Shown: in pieces, positions 51,146 through 57,202 of the stretch
Layout: every line of letters begins with the position of its first letter
How positions within the stretch are numbered: the first letter of the stretch is position 1
DNA from: Treponema sp. UBA4377
GTDB lineage: Bacteria > Spirochaetota > Spirochaetia > Treponematales > Treponemataceae
Direction: 5' to 3'
DNA: 57,202 bases
Assembly (NCBI GenBank): GCA_002391235.1
Contig: DGRX01000030.1
Span: forward strand, 1 to 57,202
Translations under genes and position numbers: made by a program
The notes under the pieces: model-generated
The model's input: the letters and a program-made list of their open reading frames with translations, nothing else
The model's database searches: none
Told to the model about the DNA's origin: nothing

Positions 51146-52000
51146 ATGAACGAAAGTCAAAAGGCGCTCACGCCCCAAGAAAAATGGGAGCGGGCGACAA
51201 TCGCCAACAACTTCATTTTCTACAAAGTAATGAGGAATAATCCCGACGTTTGCAAAGAACTGCTGGAAATCCTGCTTGAGTTTAAAATCGAGCGGATTGA
51301 GATGAGCCAAGAAGAAGTCGTAGACATCGACTTTGCAAGCAAGGGCATCCGCATGGACGTATACGCCAGGGACGCGGACGGTCTCAAGGCCTACAACATC
51401 GAAATTCAAACCACCGACACTGGAGAGCTGCCCGAGCGGGCCCGCTACTACCAAGGCGTAATGGACGTGGACCTTTTAAAGTCCGGACAGCAGTACAAGG
51501 AGCTTAAGACCAGCTACATAATTTTCATCTGCATAGACGATATTTTCAAAAAAGGCTTGGCCAAATACACTTTTGAAAATTTGTGCGTGGAAGACAAGGA
51601 AACAAAATTGAACGACAGGACGCAAAAAGTCTTTTACATTTGCAAAAACTATGATAAACTGTTGGACGCAAGGCAAAAGGCCTTTTTGCGCATGGTCACG
51701 CAGAACTCAAGCAGCGACGACTTTACCCGGCGCGTTGGAGGCCTTGTCGAGAACGCAAAGCGCAACACGCAATGGAGGCAGCAGTTTATGGAATGGGACA
51801 GAGAGATGGCCTGCATGCGGGCCAAAGGCAGAGAGGAAGGTCGCAAAGAAGGCGCGCGGCAAAACGCCATTGAGAACGCGCGAAGTTTTTACGCAAACGG
51901 CGCTTCATTGGAGCTTATCGCAAAATCCTTGAACATGACTGTGGAACAAGTTAAGGAAATTGTTTGCGAGCCGGACGCCACCCCTGCCGAGGTAAACTAA
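51146..52000 (+). CDS. Rpn-family PD-(D/E)XK nuclease / putative transposase
   Basis: Start ATG 51146 (MNESQKALTPQEKWERATI) with AAGGAG in front; about 284 residues. The nuclease core of the PDDEXK_2 type is visible as IRMDVYARDADG and YNIEIQTTD (D...ExQ). The central ARYYQGVMDVDLLKSGQQYK is typical. The C-terminus is helical with RKEGARQNAIENARSF and a small helix-turn-helix-like end (SLELIAKSLNMTVEQVKEIV). Members of the family promote recombination and are often multicopy. No terminal repeats or target duplications are seen, so it is not a proven insertion sequence. Confidence 0.88.
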   Translation: MNESQKALTPQEKWERATIANNFIFYKVMRNNPDVCKELLEILLEFKIERIEMSQEEVVDIDFASKGIRMDVYARDADGLKAYNIEIQTTDTGELPERARYYQGVMDVDLLKSGQQYKELKTSYIIFICIDDIFKKGLAKYTFENLCVEDKETKLNDRTQKVFYICKNYDKLLDARQKAFLRMVTQNSSSDDFTRRVGGLVENAKRNTQWRQQFMEWDREMACMRAKGREEGRKEGARQNAIENARSFYANGASLELIAKSLNMTVEQVKEIVCEPDATPAEVN

Positions 52001-52024
52001 GGCGCGTCCTGCCCAACAAAAAAA

Positions 52025-52052
52025 AACAACGCGGCGGAAACGCCGCGTTGTT
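52025..52052. terminator. Bidirectional-type terminator
   Basis: A perfect 12-bp stem with GAAA loop (aacaacgcggcg, gaaa, cgccgcgttgtt). On the minus strand it is followed by a run of T (ggttt-type tail complementary to aaaaaaaaa at 52018-52026) and so ends the SUMF lipoprotein operon; on the plus strand it lies 25 bases after the Rpn gene. Confidence 0.8.
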
Positions 52053-52136
52053 AAAATGCAATGCATAAAAATAAAGCGTTTTGTTTACGGACGACCCAAA
52101 ATTGGACGACCGCCGAAAGCGCGTTGTTTGTTATTA

Positions 52137-54797
52137 CTAATTTGAATTTACAAAAGCTCTGGTAACCTCAACTCCATCATAAATAAAAAAGTAAGTCCTA
52201 TATCCAGTGCCTGTTTTTGTATTTGTCATATGCCACAAAATGCCGTTTGACTGAGTTGTAAGAGTGACGGTTCCTCCAGCAGCGCCTGTATATGTATTTA
52301 TAAGTGAGCCACTTTCAATCTCTTTTACAACCAGCTTACTTGGATCAAAAGAAGCGTAATCACTTGAGGCTGCGGCATTATTCTGAAGAAGCCAGTTGAT
52401 TGGGTCTCCTGTTGTAAGATAGTAATGCGCCACAGGCGCTTTTGCCCAAATTCCGCTAAATGCGCCGACAGTTCTGCTTGTTTTATTGCAGCAAATACGG
52501 AAGCCAATGTCTTTGTCTCTATAATCCATACCATATGTGGAAGAGCCTGTGACTTTGCTATCATTTGAACCACGATACCATGAACCGCCAACTGCGGCCA
52601 TAGATCTGTTATCACTTGAATCATATACAAAACCTGTCTCTGGGGTTGTCGCATCTATGGTTCTGCCCTTCCAATCATGCACCATTTCCGCGATATTTCC
52701 TGACATGTCATAAATGCCAAGAGAGTTTGGATCTTTTGTACAAACAACATGAGACTTGCTGTTAGTTGAAGTTCCATTATCACCACTGTTGTTGTAATGC
52801 CAGGCTACTGAATCAGCAGTGTCGCTTCCGCTGTATTGTGTCTGAGTGCCTGCGATTCCGTCTTTTCCACCGCGGGCGCAATACTCCCATTCAGCATGTG
52901 TAAGAAGTCTGTAGCCGTTGCGAGTTTTATCCAATGTAATGCCCCTGTTTGCTGCGTACATTGCCTGAGTTATTTGTAATCTAGCCACATAATACTTGCC
53001 ATCCACTTCTTCTATAACATCATTAGTGCCAGACTTCCAGTTTGCTTTCCAATCTCTAACATCATAAGTTCTTGTTCCCTCTGTAAAGTTAAGACTGTCT
53101 GTGTCATTCGTTCCAAGAACGATATAATAGGCAGGATCCAGCCCATCGGCTTCGCTGCGCAGGTTGCAGTACATTACCGCTTCAGTCCATTCAATATTAT
53201 AAATAGGATAATTATCGCCTTTGCCCCACTCATCGGTGGTATCATAATAAGTATTGTTAGTCGCGGCGCCTTTTGTTATCATGTACTGAGAATATTCTTT
53301 TTGTGTAACTTCATGAGAACAAACATACATATCCGGAATTGTTATTGTTCTTCCGTTTAAGATAGAGCCAGTGAATGAAGCGTTAATTTTGTCGCCCTGA
53401 ACCAAAACAAAATCCGCGGGTACATTTCCGCTTCCCCCGCCTCCGCTGGGCTGGGCGGCCTCGACGCAGGTTGCGGTGAAGTTGGCCGTAGCTGTAGTTG
53501 TGGCCGGCGTTTCGCCGTATGTGCCGGCAGCGACTGTCACAGTCCATGTAAAGTTGTTTGAGCCGGCCGCTTTTCCGGTCAAAGTCTTGGTGTTGTCGTT
53601 GAATTCAACTTTGTTGGCGTTGGTGTCAGTGCAAGACAAAGCTTGTGTCCATGTGTCTTTGTCCGAGTGTTCGCTGTCCACAATGTAGCGGCTAAAGCCG
53701 TTGACTGCCGCCTCTGTCGTAAGCTTTGGCCAGGCTTTTGGGGCGGAAGGACTTAACGACGGGCTTACTGTTATTGTCTGTCCTTTTTGAACTGTCTGGT
53801 TGGGAACGCTTACTGTTGGAACAACGACTGGATGGTAAACTGTTGGCATAATAAGGTAAGAGCTGCTTGCGTAGCCTGCGATGTAAGGAACGCCTAAACC
53901 ACACGCGTTGGTGTTTATGGCTTTGTACGACAAATTGGAACAAGGAATCGTGAGGCTTCCATAATTGAATGAATAATAGTTTTGAATAAAGTCCGCAAAA
54001 CTGTTGCCAATGACATATTGACCGTTCAACGTTCCTGTTGCTTGCAGAGCGTCAGTCGGAGCGTTAAGCGTTCCTTCCACAAGTCCGCCACCCGCGGGTA
54101 CGGTCCCCTGCGCCGTTCCTGTAAAAACGCATTCGCCCATCGGAGAATAAAGGTTTGCAGTGGCCTTGTAAGCGTATCCTGGCTCCATAAAAATCGGAAG
54201 CGGCGGCATCAAGGGCTTTGTCGGATCATACGAAGAGGAATCAAAAGAATAAAAGGCCTCTCCGCTTTGTCCAAGGTCGTCGCAGGAATAATTTATGTAC
54301 GCGTAGTTTACGTTGGCGGCAGGCGTGACGTTAAACCCAAAGCCCGGCATGTTGCCGCTGATGTCGTACAAGCTGACCGTCGCGTTGGAGGTTTCGCCGC
54401 CCTCGACGGGGATGCCGCGGGCGTTTCCGTAATAGCGAATGCTCTGGCCGGATCCTTGAGGGTCGTTTGCGTATCCAAAGATGACCACGTCCCAGCTGCC
54501 CGGCTCAAGCTCGTCAACCGTCACGCTGGAGCCGGGAGCGACAAATTGCGTTATCGACTCGCGGCTGGAAATGTTTCTGACCACAACCTTAAACTGGTCG
54601 ACAGAGCCAGCGCTTAGGCTTCCGTCGGAAGACACCGAGCGCGAGACGCCGTTTTCGCAAGCGGCGCTAAGCTGGCTTTTGTCAGGCAAGCGCATCGAGA
54701 TGGAGCCCTTGTCTGACTCCGGCGCGTCAAAACTGCAAGAAAAAAGCGCCGCGGCAAAGAAAACCGCCGCTGAAATTTTTAAAAACTTTGAATGCAT
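52137..54797 (-). CDS. SUMF/formylglycine-generating-enzyme-like lipoprotein
   Basis: An 886-residue surface lipoprotein with lipobox AALFSC (Cys21). Residues 30-160 are a beta-domain (DQFKVVVRNISS, VDELEPGSWDVVIFGYA); the middle, about 330-450, is Ig-like and Thr-rich (ITVSPSLSPSAPK, TATANFTATC); residues 460-780 form a SUMF1/FGE-type domain (YVCSHEVTQKEYSQYM, YNIEWTEAVMYCNLRSEADG, RLLTHAEWEYCARGGKDG, LGIYDMSGNIAEMVHDWKG, GGSWYRGSND). About 110 residues follow. The FGE active-site cysteines are not evident, so it is probably a binding module. The 3' half of the gene is far richer in AT than the 5' half. Confidence 0.85.
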   Translation of the reverse strand: MHSKFLKISAAVFFAAALFSCSFDAPESDKGSISMRLPDKSQLSAACENGVSRSVSSDGSLSAGSVDQFKVVVRNISSRESITQFVAPGSSVTVDELEPGSWDVVIFGYANDPQGSGQSIRYYGNARGIPVEGGETSNATVSLYDISGNMPGFGFNVTPAANVNYAYINYSCDDLGQSGEAFYSFDSSSYDPTKPLMPPLPIFMEPGYAYKATANLYSPMGECVFTGTAQGTVPAGGGLVEGTLNAPTDALQATGTLNGQYVIGNSFADFIQNYYSFNYGSLTIPCSNLSYKAINTNACGLGVPYIAGYASSSYLIMPTVYHPVVVPTVSVPNQTVQKGQTITVSPSLSPSAPKAWPKLTTEAAVNGFSRYIVDSEHSDKDTWTQALSCTDTNANKVEFNDNTKTLTGKAAGSNNFTWTVTVAAGTYGETPATTTATANFTATCVEAAQPSGGGGSGNVPADFVLVQGDKINASFTGSILNGRTITIPDMYVCSHEVTQKEYSQYMITKGAATNNTYYDTTDEWGKGDNYPIYNIEWTEAVMYCNLRSEADGLDPAYYIVLGTNDTDSLNFTEGTRTYDVRDWKANWKSGTNDVIEEVDGKYYVARLQITQAMYAANRGITLDKTRNGYRLLTHAEWEYCARGGKDGIAGTQTQYSGSDTADSVAWHYNNSGDNGTSTNSKSHVVCTKDPNSLGIYDMSGNIAEMVHDWKGRTIDATTPETGFVYDSSDNRSMAAVGGSWYRGSNDSKVTGSSTYGMDYRDKDIGFRICCNKTSRTVGAFSGIWAKAPVAHYYLTTGDPINWLLQNNAAASSDYASFDPSKLVVKEIESGSLINTYTGAAGGTVTLTTQSNGILWHMTNTKTGTGYRTYFFIYDGVEVTRAFVNSN

Positions 54798-54810
54798 GTC
54801 GACCCTCCCC

Positions 54811-55530
54811 TTACGGCATCACAACTACGGCAACGCTAATGGCTCCCGTTCCCGCGGCTACGTTTGAGCCCGCGGGAGCGTTTGCTGGCGGCAAGGCGCT
54901 TTGGGCCTCGCCCACGGCTTCCAACTTGGCGGCCAAGGCGTTCGCTCCGCCCAAATCATAGGCTCCGCCAATCGCTTTTTTTATAGGATCGGTTTGCCTG
55001 CCGTCCGCTCCAATAGTGACTGACTGGTCCTGCGAAACAACGCAAGAGCTTGCGTCCGCGTCGGTCGGCCAAACGGCGGTTTGGCTTTCTTGGCCGCTGA
55101 CGGTGTCGGCTAGGTATTGGCATTCAATGCCAAAAATAGTTCCGCGCACGGACGCGGTTGCGGCCGGGCCTTTTATCGTAAAGCCCACGCGGCGGTCTTC
55201 GACTTTTTTTACGTTGCTTACAAGGCTTCCTGTCTTTACGCTAAGAACCGCGTTGTCCTTGTCGGGGCTTTCGCCAAGCTCTTCAATCTTGACGCGAGAC
55301 ATCGCTCCGACGCTGACAGTCGTTCCCTTTAGCTTAAGCTTTAGAGAGCTTTTGAACGCGGTTTGAATCGTCGCTCCTTGGCTTACAACGCTTCCAACAT
55401 TGAGAGGCGTCCATGACGTTCCGTTAAAACTGAATTGGGCCTTTCCCTGAATCTCTATGACTTCCGCGTCGTATGCAAAAAGCGCGCACGAAAGAGACGC
55501 GGCAAAAAACGCCGCCAACAACTTTTTCAT
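54811..55530 (-). CDS. Exported FecR-domain protein
   Basis: A 239-residue protein with signal peptide (LLAAFFAASLSCALFAYDA) and a FecR domain at residues 20-140: VVSQGATIQTAFKSSLKLKL, TTVSVGAMSRVKIEEL, TGSLVSNVKK and ATASVRGTIFGIEC. There is no sigma-factor gene beside it, so it is not the classical FecIR switch. The C-terminal part is Ala/Gly-rich. SD GGGGGAG lies across the stop of the preceding barrel gene; the SUMF lipoprotein gene follows after 13 bases. Confidence 0.85.
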   Translation of the reverse strand: MKKLLAAFFAASLSCALFAYDAEVIEIQGKAQFSFNGTSWTPLNVGSVVSQGATIQTAFKSSLKLKLKGTTVSVGAMSRVKIEELGESPDKDNAVLSVKTGSLVSNVKKVEDRRVGFTIKGPAATASVRGTIFGIECQYLADTVSGQESQTAVWPTDADASSCVVSQDQSVTIGADGRQTDPIKKAIGGAYDLGGANALAAKLEAVGEAQSALPPANAPAGSNVAAGTGAISVAVVVMP

Positions 55531-55539
55531 AAACTCCCC

Positions 55540-56712
55540 CTAGAAAGTGATTGTTCCGTCAAGAGCAAGCTGGACTTTGTTCAAGTCCTTGTTGTCTTTG
55601 TCAATGTATTGAAGGAACGAGGCTCCGACCTTTGCGTCGCTTAGGATTTGCCAGTCCGCTCCTACGTTCCACTCAAAGCCCTTGTACTTGGCTTTTTCCA
55701 TAACGTCAAAAACAAGCGCCGCGTCAAGCTTGGCCAAAACTTTCGCGATCGGCTTGACTGTCGCTCCCGCCGTAAGCTTAAGGACGCCAGTGTGCTGCGG
55801 CTCGTTAAAGGCGTCGTATGCGTCGATTTTTGTAAAGCCGTAAAAGGGTTTGAACGGTCCGTTCTTGCCGGAAGCGTAAACAAAGCCCGCGTTTACGGAC
55901 AAGTCCATAAAGTCAAAGTAATAGGCGGCCATGGCCTTTGTCAAATTCGTAAGGCCAAAATCCCCGCCCTCGTAGTTTTGAAAGCCAAAAGTCGCAGTCG
56001 CGCTGTAATAAAGGCTTCTCCAAATCGGGCCGTTCATTCCCGCCGTAAAGTAAACGCGATTGAATGATTTTCCGTCAAGCTTAAAGGCCGCAAGGACTTG
56101 CGCCAAGGCGCAATGGCTTCCAAACAAGTTGGGAACGGAAACGTCGGCCGCCGTGACAAAATATTTTTGCGCCAACTGGTAGGCCTTGTCGGTCTTGTAT
56201 TTAAAGGCCTCCTTGGGATGGCTTTGCATTTTGACAAAGGCCGCGTTCAATAGGCCCGTGTAACCCGCGTAGGCCGACACCGAAAGCGAAGGCAGCTTGC
56301 AGCTTGCCCAAACGCCGTCGCAGCTTTGGTTCATTATAAGGCTTGTATAGTCGGCGAAAATAAAGCGGCCGGCGTTGACTGTAAGCGGCCTTTGCGCGAC
56401 GTTCCAAGTTCCGCTAAATTTGAGCAAGTCAATGTCAACGCGGTTGAATGATTTTTTCGCGGCGGCGTCGTATTCAAATTCATAAATCGCTTCGGCGGCC
56501 ACGTACATTTTTTCTTGGCCGGGAATCCAATACTTTATCCAGCCGCTAAGGTCGTTGACCTGGTCCAATTTTAAGTTTGAAAAATTCTTTCCCTTTAGCC
56601 GCGTGTAGTTAGAAAAGGCTCCGCCGTAGTCAAGCGCGAACGCCGGCGCAAAGGCAAGGCCAAAAATCGCCGCGGCCAAAAATGTTTTTTTAACGTTAAG
56701 ATTGAATTTCAT
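55540..56712 (-). CDS. Probable outer-membrane beta-barrel protein
   Basis: Start ATG 56712 (MKFNLNVKKTFLAAAIFGLA), with GGAGG upstream, overlapping the upstream stop as ATGA. About 390 residues with signal peptide (cleavage near FALDYG) and then repeated amphipathic strands rich in aromatic residues (YVAAEAIYEFEYDAA, LTVNAGRFIFADYTSLI, ATFGFQNYEGGDFGL), ending VQLALDGTITF with a terminal Phe, as barrels do. No close family recognised. The operon suggests a role in surface exposure or transport with the downstream FecR and SUMF proteins. Confidence 0.75.
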   Translation of the reverse strand: MKFNLNVKKTFLAAAIFGLAFAPAFALDYGGAFSNYTRLKGKNFSNLKLDQVNDLSGWIKYWIPGQEKMYVAAEAIYEFEYDAAAKKSFNRVDIDLLKFSGTWNVAQRPLTVNAGRFIFADYTSLIMNQSCDGVWASCKLPSLSVSAYAGYTGLLNAAFVKMQSHPKEAFKYKTDKAYQLAQKYFVTAADVSVPNLFGSHCALAQVLAAFKLDGKSFNRVYFTAGMNGPIWRSLYYSATATFGFQNYEGGDFGLTNLTKAMAAYYFDFMDLSVNAGFVYASGKNGPFKPFYGFTKIDAYDAFNEPQHTGVLKLTAGATVKPIAKVLAKLDAALVFDVMEKAKYKGFEWNVGADWQILSDAKVGASFLQYIDKDNKDLNKVQLALDGTITF

Positions 56713-57161
56713 TTGGAGGCCTCCGCGCGCTTTGCGCAAGCGTTAAAAAGATTGACCGCGTCTTGGCCGCTGATTTTATTCGAGGGGTCGGCGTCGTGAT
56801 TTAAAAGCCCCAAAGCCTTTAGCTCCTTAAATGCGTAGCGCGGAGCCTTTGTCAACTTGTAAAAAAGGCCGCCGCCCAGTCCAGTAGCCTTCGCGCAAAG
56901 CGCGCTGTATTCCTTAAGGCTAATCGCGCTGCTGGCTTCCGCTCCGTCCTTTACCCAGCCCAGCTCAACCGCGCTTTGCAGAGCGTCTTGGTAAGAGGCG
57001 GCCTCGTCGATTTTTTCGGAATAGGACAAGGCCAAATATGACGCTTGTCCAAAAGTCGTTTCTTGGCTGTCGATTATTTCGGTGATTTTTTCGACTGACT
57101 GCGCGCTGGCAGCAACAGAAAAAGCCATTGCGAAAACAATGGCCGCGAGCGTTTTTTTCAT
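56709..57161 (-). CDS. Small exported protein of unknown function
   Basis: Start at ATG 57161 (MKKTLAAIVFAMAFSVAASA) with GGGGGGA just upstream; a TTG four codons earlier is not needed. About 150 residues with signal peptide. The mature part is helical (ITEIIDSQETTFGQASYLAL, YQDALQSAVELGWVKDGAEA, KISGQDAVNLFNACAKRAEA); two weakly similar helical units may form a repeat. No known motif. First visible gene of the envelope operon; it overlaps the barrel gene by 4 bases. Confidence 0.7.
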   Translation of the reverse strand: MKKTLAAIVFAMAFSVAASAQSVEKITEIIDSQETTFGQASYLALSYSEKIDEAASYQDALQSAVELGWVKDGAEASSAISLKEYSALCAKATGLGGGLFYKLTKAPRYAFKELKALGLLNHDADPSNKISGQDAVNLFNACAKRAEASK

Positions 57162-57202
57162 TAATCCCCCCAAACTTTTTTAATAGAACTTTCTTCTATT
57201 AT

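Noticed and set aside
51088..52052. Complete insertion sequence bounded by the 51088-51136 hairpin and the 52025-52052 hairpin
   Set aside because: The two hairpins are unrelated in sequence and no target-site duplication or terminal inverted repeat pair can be seen, so only a gene with a regulatory hairpin and a terminator is claimed.

Overview
The window looks like a chromosome segment from a treponeme-type spirochaete, probably a host-associated, carbohydrate-using Treponema. The grounds are the gene families and their order: a p83/100-type antigen, the block rodA-mrdA-mreDCB-TPR-rnpB-zinc ribbon-rpoD-dnaG, an rnf operon next to an RluA-type pseudouridine synthase, many lipoproteins and signal peptides, and an SUMF-type surface lipoprotein. 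Gene order around the mre and rnf blocks resembles what I remember of T. pallidum. No phage, plasmid backbone, rRNA operon or CRISPR array is visible.

Layout. 1-9474: 3' part of alr, convergent folC, trpS, a three-gene operon (exported protein, degenerate receiver-PilZ-like protein, zinc ribbon) and mfd. 9474-9689: terminators and tRNA-Pro. 9857-16453: cell-elongation genes read leftward (TPR, mreB, mreC, mreD, mrdA, rodA). 16478-16896: RNase P RNA, just downstream of a coiled-coil zinc-ribbon gene. 17912-24351: a tightly packed leftward unit that starts with tRNA-Thr and tRNA-Tyr and runs through ykgJ-like, MBL hydrolase, a small ORF, mltG, dnaG and rpoD. 24430-32817: a leftward operon of a PAP2-like gene, an unknown membrane protein, rnfC-D-G-E-A-B and a GH57-like gene. 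32893-38106: RNA-modification and processing genes, a P-loop/Asp23-like fusion and a lipase-like hydrolase. 38119-41597: an exported propeller-like protein and the p83/100 homologue. 41692-44899: rpsF-ssb-rpsR-rplI and dnaB. 45055-51015: ankyrin protein, rsmD, acyl-CoA synthetase, amylosucrase-like GH13. 51146-52000: an Rpn/PDDEXK transposase-family gene. 52137-57161: a four-gene envelope operon (small exported protein, outer-membrane barrel, FecR-domain protein, SUMF lipoprotein).

Main results of the hunt. (1) All six Rnf subunits are present in the order CDGEAB with overlapping genes, but by eye nearly all hallmark cofactor motifs are lost: the RnfC GGxGFP-type NADH/FMN loop, the RnfD and RnfG SGAT flavinylation sites, the RnfA/RnfE membrane cysteines, and part of RnfB. 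The GH57-like gene at the end of the same operon has lost its nucleophile and HQP motif. This looks like a repurposed Rnf-like membrane complex. (2) At least seven genes have a promoter whose -10 box lies only 6-9 bases before the start codon and have no Shine-Dalgarno sequence, so their mRNAs are probably leaderless. (3) A hairpin covers the ribosome binding site of the Rpn-family gene. (4) A short repeat of about 36 bp occurs inside mfd and again at the start of an exported-protein gene, read in different frames.
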